From CAWDBV01 sp963800705 (lineage in GTDB: Bacteria > Actinomycetota > Thermoleophilia > Solirubrobacterales > 70-9): a DNA stretch of 64,000 bases. The number at the start of each line of letters is the position of its first letter. Position 1 is the first letter of the stretch. Location of the stretch: positions 248,001-312,000 of the forward strand of contig CAWDBV010000002.1 in assembly GCA_963800705.1 (NCBI GenBank), written 5' to 3'. Below the pieces are notes generated by a model. The model had not been told where the DNA came from and did not search any database. It saw only the letters and a list, made by a program, of their open reading frames with translations. The position numbers and the translations under genes were made by a program. Positions 38,442-46,456 of the stretch are shown one piece after another.

Positions 38442-40687
38442 GCACCCTCAGCTCCTACGTCGCCGGGCTCACGGGCCTCGCGGTGCTGATCGGCGCGCTG
38501 GCGCTCGGCGCCTGGCGCGTCCGCGGCCGCCTGCTCCCGGGCTGGTCGGGAGCGCCGGCGCGGCTCGCGGAGATGGTGATCACGCTCGGCGCCCTCGTGC
38601 TGCTGCTCGAGCTGCTCGGCCTGATCGGCCTCTACCGGCCCGGCTTCGTGCTCGTGGGCGGTCTAGCCGCCGGGCTGGGGATGGCGCTTTGGGCGGGTTC
38701 TGAGCGCGACGGCAGCGGCCCTCCGGCCCCCGAGGTCGGCCTTGTGGTGGTCGGGATCGCGACCGTCGCGGCGACCGTGGTCGCCGCCCACTGGGCCTTC
38801 CCGACCCAGGCGGGGATGGACATCGGCATGTACCTGCCGAACTCGACCTGGCACAACATGCCGTTCGCGACCCGGTTCGTCCAGGACCACCAGGTCGGGG
38901 CGCTGCTGTTCACCGAGCCGCTCAAGCTCTCGGTCTGGTTCTACCCCCAGAACTCGGAGCTGCTCCATTCGGCGGGAATCCTGTTCGTCGACAACGACTT
39001 CCTCTCGCCGCTGATCAACATCGGATGGCTCGCCGGCTGCCTGCTCGCCGCCTGGTGCATCGGCCGCCCGTACGCCGTCGGCGCCGCCTCGGTCGCCGGC
39101 CTCGCCCTGATCCTCGACGCCAACGCGCTCCTCCTCTACCAGCCGGGCGACGCCAAGAACGACATCATGGGCCTCTTCTTCCTGCTCGCGGCGGTAGCCA
39201 TGCTGATCAACGGCGAGCTGGCGCAACGTTCAGGAGGGGCGGGTGGGGGTCCGGCCTCGGCGCATGACGGGCCCACAACCGCCGAGGAAACGGAGGTCGC
39301 GAGGGCCCGTCGCCGCGACGAGGACGGACCCCCGGCCGCCCCCCAACGCGACCGCTGGCCGGACGGCGTTTTAATCATCGCCGCGCTGTCATCAGGTCTG
39401 GCCCTGGGCACGAAGATCAACCTCTTGGCTCCGCTGGCGGCGCTGACGATCGGCGTGCTGGTGATCTCATACGCCGGCACGCGCTTGCGCACCGCCGCGA
39501 TCTGGGCCGCCGGCCTGGTCGCCGGCGGCGGCTTCTGGTTCGCGCGCAACATGATCGAGTCGAGCGGCAATCCGCTGCCGTGGATCAACAAAGGCCCACT
39601 GCCCGGCCCGGACCAGCTCGACATTTACGTCCGCGACCCGCATAACGTCGCTGAGTACCTCACGAACTGGACCGTGATCCGCGAGTGGATCGGGCCGGGG
39701 CTGCTCAACGACTTCGGCACCTTCTGGCCGCTGATCCTGGCGTTGGTCGCCGGCTCGATCGTGGCCACCGCCTGGCGCGGCGGCACGACCACGCAGCGCA
39801 TGCTCGGCTTCGTCGCCGGGGCGGCGGCGGTCGCCTACGTGTTCACGCCTCTGACCGCGGCGGGCGAGCAGGACGCGCCCACCGGTTTCGAGCGCAACGT
39901 CCGCTACCTGGCCCCGGCGCTGACGATCGCGATCACGATGCTGCCGCTGTTCCCCCCTCTGCGCCGCGGAAACTGGCGCTGGATCACGCTCGGCGTGCTC
40001 ACCCTGCTCTTCCTCGAGTCGGTGCTGACCTCGAACCAGTGGGAGCACCCCGGCTACCGACAGGGCGCAGTCGCTCTCGCGGTGCTGCTGATCGCGGTGC
40101 CCGTGGTCTCGACGGTCGCCTGGCGCGGTCCCCAGATCCCGAAGATCGCGATAGTCGCCGGGATCTTGATCGCGCTCGCCGGCGGGCTCGTCTACGGCCG
40201 CGAGCGCGAGAATGACTACCTCGCCGGGCGCTACCAGCCGCTCACCGTCCCCGACCAGATCCCGAACGGGATTCCGGAGGCGATGGGGGTGGCGAACAAG
40301 CTGCGCGACCAGCAGATCGCGCTCGGCGGCACGACCGCGGGCTTCAAGCAGTACCTGTTCTACGGCAACGACCTCTCCAACCACGTCCAGTACGTGGGCG
40401 ACCGCGGCTCGAACGGCACCTTCCGGCCGGTCACCGAATGCGCCGCCTTCCGCTCCGCGCTCAACGACGGCGGCTACGGGTATCTGATCGTCGCCCCGCC
40501 GCACGAGAAGCCCAACGACGCGCCGCCCGAGGTGGCCTGGGTCGAGCCCGACCCGAACTCGCAGCTGGTCGAGACCTTCTTCAACGTCAGCGTCTACAAG
40601 CTCAACGGCCCCCTCGACCCGGCCGGCTGCGAGCAGCTCAACCCCGAGCAGCGGACAGCCAACCCGCTCGGCGGAGAGGACTCCTGA
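38438..40687 (+). CDS. Polytopic membrane protein, GT-C-like family, paralogue 2 of 4
   Basis: A 749-residue paralogue of the preceding gene, GTG start overlapping its stop. It keeps the transmembrane layout, W-F-Y-P-Q-N-S-E-L-L-H, W-C-I-G-R-P-Y and G-F-K-Q-Y-L-F-Y-G-N-D, but the first-loop block D-x-x-W-Y-H has become N-S-T-W-H-N, so a putative catalytic Asp is missing. Residues about 267-302, after the mid-protein transmembrane helices, are encoded by a palindromic DNA insert absent at this site in the others. It may be a regulatory or inactive partner. Confidence 0.68.
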   Translation: MSTLSSYVAGLTGLAVLIGALALGAWRVRGRLLPGWSGAPARLAEMVITLGALVLLLELLGLIGLYRPGFVLVGGLAAGLGMALWAGSERDGSGPPAPEVGLVVVGIATVAATVVAAHWAFPTQAGMDIGMYLPNSTWHNMPFATRFVQDHQVGALLFTEPLKLSVWFYPQNSELLHSAGILFVDNDFLSPLINIGWLAGCLLAAWCIGRPYAVGAASVAGLALILDANALLLYQPGDAKNDIMGLFFLLAAVAMLINGELAQRSGGAGGGPASAHDGPTTAEETEVARARRRDEDGPPAAPQRDRWPDGVLIIAALSSGLALGTKINLLAPLAALTIGVLVISYAGTRLRTAAIWAAGLVAGGGFWFARNMIESSGNPLPWINKGPLPGPDQLDIYVRDPHNVAEYLTNWTVIREWIGPGLLNDFGTFWPLILALVAGSIVATAWRGGTTTQRMLGFVAGAAAVAYVFTPLTAAGEQDAPTGFERNVRYLAPALTIAITMLPLFPPLRRGNWRWITLGVLTLLFLESVLTSNQWEHPGYRQGAVALAVLLIAVPVVSTVAWRGPQIPKIAIVAGILIALAGGLVYGRERENDYLAGRYQPLTVPDQIPNGIPEAMGVANKLRDQQIALGGTTAGFKQYLFYGNDLSNHVQYVGDRGSNGTFRPVTECAAFRSALNDGGYGYLIVAPPHEKPNDAPPEVAWVEPDPNSQLVETFFNVSVYKLNGPLDPAGCEQLNPEQRTANPLGGEDS
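39236..39342 (+). repeat. In-frame palindromic element, copy A
   Basis: An imperfect palindrome inside paralogue 2: left arm 39236-39274, right arm 39303-39342, 28-nt centre. Arms share GGGGGTCCG (39245-39253 with 39325-39333) and a perfect GACGGGCCC (39266-39274 with 39303-39311). It encodes a hydrophilic peptide containing T-A-E-E-T-E-V-A and A-R-R-R-D-E. Homologous to copies at 40947 and 43104 but at a different place in the protein. Confidence 0.75.
40673..40680 (+). promoter_or_regulatory. Shine-Dalgarno site supporting a CTG start for paralogue 3
   Basis: GGAGAGGA, with GGAG ending 7 nt before CTG at 40684. It lies in the last codons of paralogue 2. Confidence 0.45.
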
Positions 40688-42837
40688 GCTTCGCCGACTA
40701 CGCGCAGGGCACCATGGGGCTGATCGCGATCGCCCTGGCGCTCGGCCTCGCCTCGCTCCGCCTCCGAGCCCGCTTCCTGCCCGGCTGGAGCGGCCCCCCC
40801 GCCCGCCTCGCAGAGGCCGTCATCGCCCTCTCCCTGCTCACCGTCCTGCTCCAACTCCTGGGAACCGCCGGCCAGCTCGACTACCTCCCGCTCGTAGCAG
40901 CGGCGGTACTCGTCGGCCTCGCCCTAGCCGTCTGGGCCACCCGTGAGGGGGCGGGCGGGGATGCGGGCTCGGCGCTTTACGGGCCCAGTAGCGCCGAGGC
41001 AACGGAGGTCGCCAGTGCCCGTCGCCGCGACGAGAACGCATCCCCGGCCGCCCCCGACGTCCCGGCCGCCCCGACCTGGCTGCCCTGGGCGGCAATCGCT
41101 ATCACCGTCCTAGTCGCCGCCCACTGGGCAACAGGGGTGCAGGCGAGCTGGGCGAACGGCATGAGCGGCTTCGACACCATGTGGTACCACGGCCCGTTCG
41201 CGGGCCGCTTTGCACAGGAGGGGTCGATTACCGCGCTCCACTTCACCGACCCGGAGTACCTGCACTGGTTCTACCCCGAGAACTCCGAGGTCCTGCACGC
41301 GGCCGGGATCGTGCTCTTTGACCACGACCTGCTCTCGCCGCTGATCAACCTCGGCTGGCTCGGGCTGGCGCTGCTCGCGGCCTGGTGCATCGGCCGACCG
41401 TACGGCGTCGCCCCGCTCTCGATGCTCGGCGCCGCGCTCGTCCTCGAGACGAACACGATGGTCCCCCGCGAGGCCGGCAACGCCGCCAACGACATCGCCG
41501 TCGTCGCCCTGCTGCTCGCCGCCGCAGCGATCCTGCTCACGGCGGAGAAGAGGAATCCCTATGCACTTGCCCTCAGCGGGCTCGCTGCGGGCCTGGCGCT
41601 CGGCACGAAGCTTACGGTCGCCGCCGCAGTCCTGGCTCTGACTGTGGGCGTGATCTGGCTCGCGAAGGGGCAGAGGGGCCGCACCGCCTTGATCTGGCTC
41701 GCCTCGGTCGCCGCGACCGGCGGCTACTGGTTCGTCCGCAACATGTTCCATGCGGGAGGAAACCCGGCCCCCTGGCTCTCCGACAGCTTCCCGTTCCTGC
41801 CCGGTCCCGAGCGCGGGCTCGAGGGCCGTGACCCGTTCAGCGTCTCGCACTACTTCTTCGACGGCGACGTGATCGGGACGTACTTCCTGCCCGGCCTGCA
41901 CGGCGTCCTCGGGCCGCTCTGGCCGCTGCTGCTCGCGCTGGCGGCAGGTGGGATGGCCTGCGCGCTGCTCCGCGGCCGCACGCCGACGATCCGCATGCTC
42001 GGCGCCGTCGCCGCTGTCGCCGCGATCGCCTACCTGTTCACGCCGCTCACCGCCTCCGGACCCGAGGGGCAGCCGGACGGCTTTGCCATCAACCTCCGCT
42101 ACCTGGCCGCCGCGCTCGCGCTCGGCGTCGCGCTGCTGCCGCTCGACCACGCCTTCGCCGCCCGCGACCGCGCGATCGCCGCCTTCGCCGTGCTCGCCAT
42201 CGCAATCGCGTCGGTGGCGCTCTACTCCGATGCGAAGATCGCCTGGCAGGACGACGACGCGTTCGTCCCGGCGGCACTCGCGATCGGGCTCGCCGTGATC
42301 GCGGCGCCGGTCGCGATTGCGCTGATCGCTCGCACCCGCGCGGCGCTCGCGGCCGGCGCGGCGGCTGCGCTCGCCGTCCTCGTGCTCGCGGTCGGCTGGT
42401 GGCAGCAGGACGACTACATCGACAGCCGCTATGAGGGCGAGTTCCGCTTCCACCTCGAGTCCGCATTCCGGCTCGCCAACGAGGTCTCCGGCCAGCGGAT
42501 AGGAGTTGGCGGCACGAGCGGCGCCTTTCAGCAGTACGGCCTCTACGGCGGGGACGTCTCGAACGAGGTCCAGTACGTCGGCAGGCCGGGCGCCGATGGC
42601 GACTTCACCGAGATCACCAGCTGCCCCGAGTGGCGCAGCGCGGTCAACGACGGCAACTACAACCTGCTCGTCACCACGCCGCGTCTCGATCTCAACGACG
42701 CCGCCCGGGCGACCCCCTCGCCGGAGGGGAGCTGGGCGGCCGGCGACCCGGCCGCGACACGGATCGCCCGCGACGGGCAGGTGGAGGTGTTCAGGATCGA
42801 GGGTGACCTCGACCCCGACGCCTGCCCGACGACCTAG
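40684..42837 (+). CDS. Polytopic membrane protein, GT-C-like family, paralogue 3 of 4
   Basis: A 717-residue paralogue with D-T-M-W-Y-H in the first large loop, W-F-Y-P-E-N-S-E-V-L-H, W-C-I-G-R-P-Y-G-V, L-A-L-G-T-K-L-T and a C-terminal Q-Q-Y-G-L-Y-G-G-D-V-S-N. The start is placed at CTG 40684, which overlaps the previous stop as CTGA, has GGAG 7 nt upstream, and gives L-S-F-A-D-Y aligned with M-S-F-G-E-Y of paralogue 1. ATG 40714 is the fallback and would lose 10 residues. Residues about 88-124 are encoded by a palindromic insert. The next gene's ATG abuts its stop. Confidence 0.7.
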   Translation: MSFADYAQGTMGLIAIALALGLASLRLRARFLPGWSGPPARLAEAVIALSLLTVLLQLLGTAGQLDYLPLVAAAVLVGLALAVWATREGAGGDAGSALYGPSSAEATEVASARRRDENASPAAPDVPAAPTWLPWAAIAITVLVAAHWATGVQASWANGMSGFDTMWYHGPFAGRFAQEGSITALHFTDPEYLHWFYPENSEVLHAAGIVLFDHDLLSPLINLGWLGLALLAAWCIGRPYGVAPLSMLGAALVLETNTMVPREAGNAANDIAVVALLLAAAAILLTAEKRNPYALALSGLAAGLALGTKLTVAAAVLALTVGVIWLAKGQRGRTALIWLASVAATGGYWFVRNMFHAGGNPAPWLSDSFPFLPGPERGLEGRDPFSVSHYFFDGDVIGTYFLPGLHGVLGPLWPLLLALAAGGMACALLRGRTPTIRMLGAVAAVAAIAYLFTPLTASGPEGQPDGFAINLRYLAAALALGVALLPLDHAFAARDRAIAAFAVLAIAIASVALYSDAKIAWQDDDAFVPAALAIGLAVIAAPVAIALIARTRAALAAGAAAALAVLVLAVGWWQQDDYIDSRYEGEFRFHLESAFRLANEVSGQRIGVGGTSGAFQQYGLYGGDVSNEVQYVGRPGADGDFTEITSCPEWRSAVNDGNYNLLVTTPRLDLNDAARATPSPEGSWAAGDPAATRIARDGQVEVFRIEGDLDPDACPTT
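40947..41055 (+). repeat. In-frame palindromic element, copy B
   Basis: Imperfect palindrome inside paralogue 3: left arm 40947-40986, right arm 41015-41055. Arms share GGGGATGCG (40957-40965 with 41037-41045) and ACGGGC. It encodes a hydrophilic linker with S-A-L-Y-G-P-S-S-A-E-A-T-E-V-A and A-R-R-R-D-E. Confidence 0.75.
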
Positions 42838-45041
42838 ATGACCGATTCCAGCGACTATCTGCTCGGCGCCTTCGGCCTCGCCACAATCGCGATCGCGCTC
42901 GGCTTCGCCGCGACCCGCATCCGCGCCCGCCTGCTTCCGGAATGGAAAGGCGCCCCGGCACGCCTAGCCGAATCGATCCTAGCCCTAGCCCTGCTCGTCC
43001 TCATCCTCGAGCTCCTCGGCTCCGCCACCCTGCTCACCGCCCCCGCAATCGTCATCGCCTGCGCCGCTGTGGGCCTCCTAGGGTTCGCCGTTCGAACTGG
43101 ACAGGCGGTGGCCGGGGGTGCGGGACCGGCGCTTTATGGGCCCACAAGCGCCGAGGCAACGGAGGTCGCCGGTGCCCATCGCCGCGCCGGGGACGCACCC
43201 CCGGTCGCCGCCCCGGCCCCGAGCGCCGCCCTCCCGCGAAACTCTGAGCATCGCCGATCGCGTTCATCGTCACCTTCCTCCTCTTCGCCCAATGGGCGAT
43301 GCCGACCCTCACCTCGCTCGACCGCGGCATCTACGGAGGAGACTCGCTCTGGTACCACCTGCCGTTCGCGGCCGCCTTCGCCGAGAGCGGGTCGATCACC
43401 CCGCTGCACTTCACCGATCCGCTTTACCTGAACTGGTTCTACCCCCAGAACAGCGAGCTGATTCACGCCGCCGGCATCGAGCTGTTCGGCAACGACTTCC
43501 TCTCGGTGCTGATCAACCTCGGCTGGCTCGGGCTAGCCCTGCTCGCCGGCTGGTGTATCGGCCGCCCCTACGGCGCGGAGGCGATCTCGATCACCGCGGT
43601 CGCGATCCTGCTCGCCGCCGACCTGATGTTCTCGCGCCAGCCGGGGAACGCGAACAACGACATCACCGGCCTGGCGCTGTTCCTGTCGGCAATCGCCGTG
43701 CTGGTGGTCGCCAAGCGGCCGCTCGGCGGGCCCTTGATCGTTGCCGGCCTCGCGGCGGGGCTGGCGCTCGGCACGAAGCTGACCTACGTCGTCCCGGTCG
43801 CGGCGCTGACCGTCGGGGTGCTGGTGATCGCCGGGAGCGGAAACCGTGCCCGTGCTGCCGCGGCGTGGCTGATCCCGCTGGCGCTCGGCGGCGGCTACTG
43901 GTACGTCCGCAACCTGGTGGTCGCCGGCAACCCGCTGCCCTGGGTGAAGCTCGGCATCGGCCCGCTCGCGCTGCCGCGCTCCGAGGAGCTCGAGGGCCGC
44001 GACTCGTTCTCGATCGTCGACTACGCGACCGACAGCTCGGTGTGGAGCAACTACTTCTTCCCGGGCGTCAACGAGCGCTTCGGCGAGCTCTGGCCCGCCG
44101 TCGCCGCGCTCGCGGTGATCGCGCTCCTGCTCGTGCTGCTGCGCGGCGACCGGATGCAGCGGATGCTGGCCGTCGTGGCCGTGGTCACCGCGGTCGCGTA
44201 CGCGTTCACGCCGCTCTCGGCCTCCGGAGCCGAGGGCATGCCGCTCGGCTTCCGCCTCAACCTCCGCTACCTGGCCCCGGCACTCGCGATCGGGCTGGCG
44301 CTGCTCGCCGCCCCCGCGCTCCGCCTTCCGCGCCGCGAGCGCGCCTCCGCGCTCGTGGTCCTGGGCCTGCTGCTTATCGTGCTGTTCGCCGGGCATTCGC
44401 CGCTCGCCGCCCTCGACGACGGCTACCTGGGCGGCACGCTGCTGATCGCCCTGACTGCTTCGGCCGCGGTCGCGATCGCTCTGCTCGCCGCGCGCGGCAC
44501 ACCGAAGGGGGCGCTGGCGGTCGCGGCGGCGGTGATCGCGGCCCTGCTGGTGGCGCTCGGCTGGCCCGAGCAGCGCGACTACAACAGCCGGCGCTACGCG
44601 CTCGACGCGCCCCGCTACCCGCGCGACGAGCACCCCGGCACCGAGCTCGCCAACGGGCTCGGCGCCGCCTACCAGTGGGCGAGGGCCATTGACCACGGGC
44701 CGATCGGGCTCGGCGGCACCATGGGCGCCTTCTTCCAGTACGGCTTCTACGGCCCGGACTCTTCGAACCGGGTCCGCTACGTCGGCGAGCGCGGCACGCG
44801 CGGCTCGTTCGACGAGATCGCGGACTGTCGGGCCTGGCGCAGTGCCCTGAACGAGGGCGGCTACCGTTTCGTGGTCACGACTCCCGGATACGACCAGGAC
44901 AACCCCGAGGTGCCGATCCCGGCGCCGTTCACCGACTGGACCGCTTCCGATCCCGCCGCGACCCCGGTGGTCAGCGAGGAGCTGGTCAGCGTCTTCCAGA
45001 TCGACGGCGAGCTCGATCCCGCCGGGTGCCCCCCGGCATGA
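42838..45041 (+). pseudogene. Polytopic membrane protein, GT-C-like family, paralogue 4 of 4, frameshifted
   Basis: Same family: N-terminal M-T-D-S-S-D-Y-L-L-G, first-loop D-S-L-W-Y-H, W-F-Y-P-Q-N-S-E-L-I-H, W-C-I-G-R-P-Y-G, G-T-K-L-T and C-terminal F-Q-Y-G-F-Y-G-P-D-S-S-N. The reading frame breaks at about 43242-43255. The N-terminal part (42838 on) and the rest (open from before 43299 to 45041) join only if two bases are removed, for instance an extra T near 43243 and an extra C near 43254. The result would be about 733 residues, matching the paralogues. The break is about 30 bp after palindromic copy C. It could be a sequence error or a true recent mutation. Confidence 0.7.
43104..43212 (+). 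repeat. In-frame palindromic element, copy C
   Basis: Imperfect palindrome inside paralogue 4: left arm 43104-43143, right arm 43171-43212. Arms share CCGGGGGTGCG, GGGGGTGCG being at 43114-43122 and 43194-43202, and ATGGGC where copies A and B have ACGGGC in both arms. It encodes P-A-L-Y-G-P-T-S-A-E-A-T-E-V-A. Confidence 0.75.
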
Positions 45042-45051
45042 GCTTGTTCCC

Positions 45052-45384
45052 ATGAGCTACCCCCTGGACAACGCGCTCTACGAATGGGAGGAGGGCTACG
45101 GCCGCCTTCAGGAGATGACCGGCCGGCCGCGGCACTACCGTCACCTCGTTCGCGCGGTCGAGGCTGTCCGCGACGAGCTGCGGCGGCGGATCGGGGCGAC
45201 CTTCTCGGCCGAGCAGCTCGCCGAGCTCTACGGGCGCGGCACCGACTGGTGCCTGGAGATCGCGATGGCGGTTGGGCCCGAAGAGCTGACCGACTGGGAC
45301 CCGCAGGTGATCACGGACGCTGCCTTCTACCTCCACCTGCGCGGCGCCCGCGACTGGGCGGGCGGCCGGATCGCCGTCGACTAG
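45052..45384 (+). CDS. Conserved hypothetical protein, 110 residues
   Basis: A small acidic, soluble helical protein beginning M-S-Y-P-L-D-N-A-L-Y-E-W-E-E-G, with one Cys and several Trp; no signal peptide or transmembrane segment. The N-terminal W-E-E-G and the A-E-L-Y block look like a conserved actinobacterial family, but I cannot name its function. It follows paralogue 4 by 10 nt and converges with the next gene by 5 nt. Confidence 0.65.
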   Translation: MSYPLDNALYEWEEGYGRLQEMTGRPRHYRHLVRAVEAVRDELRRRIGATFSAEQLAELYGRGTDWCLEIAMAVGPEELTDWDPQVITDAAFYLHLRGARDWAGGRIAVD

Positions 45385-45389
45385 GGCAC

Positions 45390-46035
45390 TCAGTCCTCGT
45401 CGCCTTCGCCGGCGTCGTCGCCCTTGTCGCCCTTCTCGTTTTTGTCGTCCTTCTCGTCCTTCTCGTCCTTCTCGTTGGGCTCGCCGGCCCGCTGGACCAG
45501 GATCCGGTCGGGCTCGACCGTGACCTTGAGCTCCTCGTGGCCCTCCCAGTGCTCGGAGTAGATCGGGTCGTCCTTGAGCTCCGGCTGCAGGCGCATCACA
45601 AAGCCCTTCTTGCCTTCGTCCTCCAGCTTCGCCTCCATGCCGGCACCCGCCCTGCGCCTGCGGCCGCGACCGCGGCCGCCGCGTCGCCGCCGGCGCCTGC
45701 GGCGCGGCTTGCCGTCGCCGTCGCCGTCGTCGCCGTCGCCGTCGCGGCTCCTCCTTCTCGTCCTCATCCTTGTCCTTGCGCCCTCGACCGCGCTTTGCGG
45801 GCTTGCTGGCCTCCTCCTTCTCGGCGGCCTCGATCTCGGCCTCGATTTCGTCGCGGAGGTCGACCTCACCGGTTGAAGGGTCCTCGCCCTCGCTCGAAAG
45901 ATCGTGGCGCTCGCGAAATTCGCGCAGCTGCGCGACCGTCACCTCGAGTTGGTGGGCGATCCAAGCATCGGTTCTGCCCTGCCGAACCCAGGCGCGTATT
46001 TGATTGAGCTGTGGTCGAAGAGACTTTCGTGCCAT
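45390..46035 (-). pseudogene. Putative DNA-binding/ribosome-associated basic-acidic protein, frameshifted
   Basis: A ~215-residue protein beginning M-A-R-K-S-L-R-P-Q-L-N-Q-I-R-A-W-V, with a helix-turn-helix-like start (W-I-A-H-Q-L-E-V-T-V-A-Q-L), an acidic middle, an Arg/Gly-rich tract, then a conserved G-F-V-M-R-L-Q-P-E-L-K-D-D-P-I-Y domain and a low-complexity K-D-E-K tail. The start frame (46035 down) runs out of register near 45745-45752, in GC-rich Arg/Asp codons. The conserved C-terminal half is in another frame, so one extra base (or two missing) is implied. A minus-strand TAGACT hexamer lies upstream near 46053-46058. No function can be assigned. Confidence 0.6.
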
Positions 46036-46072
46036 CGCGCGCGGGGCGGGCGAGTCTAATGCACCGCCTCGC

Positions 46073-46102
46073 TTGACTACTCGGCCCGCCGCTGGCTAAT
46101 GT
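46073..46102 (+). promoter_or_regulatory. Candidate promoter of csrA
   Basis: TTGACT (46073-46078) and TAATGT (46097-46102) with an 18-bp spacer; the best -35-like element noticed in the window. It would give a leader of about 50 nt with a strong ribosome-binding site. Confidence 0.5.
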
Positions 46103-46146
46103 GCGACACTGAGGCCTTGTACTACTGAAAATCGGGGTATGCACGG

Positions 46147-46154
46147 AAGGAAGG
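46147..46154 (+). promoter_or_regulatory. Ribosome-binding site deciding the csrA start
   Basis: GAAGGAAGGA-type purine run ending 5 nt before ATG 46160. It supports this start over the upstream in-frame ATG at 46139, which lacks the family N-terminus. In CsrA systems GGA at the RBS can also be an autoregulatory target. Confidence 0.55.
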
Positions 46155-46159
46155 ATCCG

Positions 46160-46393
46160 ATGCTGGTACTGACAAGGAAGCCTGGCCAGAGCATCATGAT
46201 CGGCGACGGGATCGAGGTTTCGGTGCTCTCGGTCGCCGGCGAGAAGGTGCGGCTTGGAATCACAGCGAACAAAGACGTTCCGATTTATCGGGACGAGGTC
46301 TACGAGCGAATCGCGGCGGAGCGCAACGGCGCTGCGCGAGATGAGGAATCAGTCGACGAGGCGCTGCAGGGCCTGTCGAGCGGTTCGAAGTAA
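46160..46393 (+). CDS. csrA: Carbon storage regulator CsrA
   Basis: A 77-residue RNA-binding translational regulator that binds GGA motifs near ribosome-binding sites. The family core is clear: M-L-V-L-T-R-K-P-G-Q-S-I-M-I-G-D-G-I, G-E-K-V-R-L-G-I, A-N-K-D-V-P-I-Y-R-D-E-V-Y. In many Gram-positives csrA sits with flagellar genes and fliW; no such genes are seen here. The leader contains GGA repeats, so autoregulation is possible. A strong inverted repeat lies just downstream. Confidence 0.95.
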   Translation: MLVLTRKPGQSIMIGDGIEVSVLSVAGEKVRLGITANKDVPIYRDEVYERIAAERNGAARDEESVDEALQGLSSGSK

Positions 46394-46416
46394 GGCCTGA
46401 GGAGAGAGTGGAGGGG

Positions 46417-46456
46417 CGCTCGCCTGGCCGGCCTTAGGCCATCAACCAGGCGAGCG
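46417..46456. terminator. Bidirectional terminator hairpin (csrA / small membrane gene)
   Basis: Perfect 11-bp inverted repeat CGCTCGCCTGG / CCAGGCGAGCG (46417-46427, 46446-46456) around an 18-nt loop that itself contains GGCC pairs; G-U pairs may lengthen the stem. No U-tract follows, as is usual in high-GC actinobacteria. It lies between two convergent genes and overlaps the last codons of the minus-strand one. Confidence 0.65.

Noticed and set aside
40438..40683. Upstream extension of paralogue 3 starting at ATG 40438
   Set aside because: It would overlap 250 nt of paralogue 2 with Arg-rich shadow sequence; family alignment places the start at 40684.
36168..45041. Quadruple array considered as an ABC or MFS transporter operon
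   Set aside because: No Walker motifs, no MFS signature loops; the long C-terminal soluble segment and loop Asp fit GT-C-like proteins better.
46139..46159. Upstream in-frame ATG for csrA
   Set aside because: Adds seven residues before the universal M-L-V-L-T-R start and would place the strong ribosome-binding site inside the gene.
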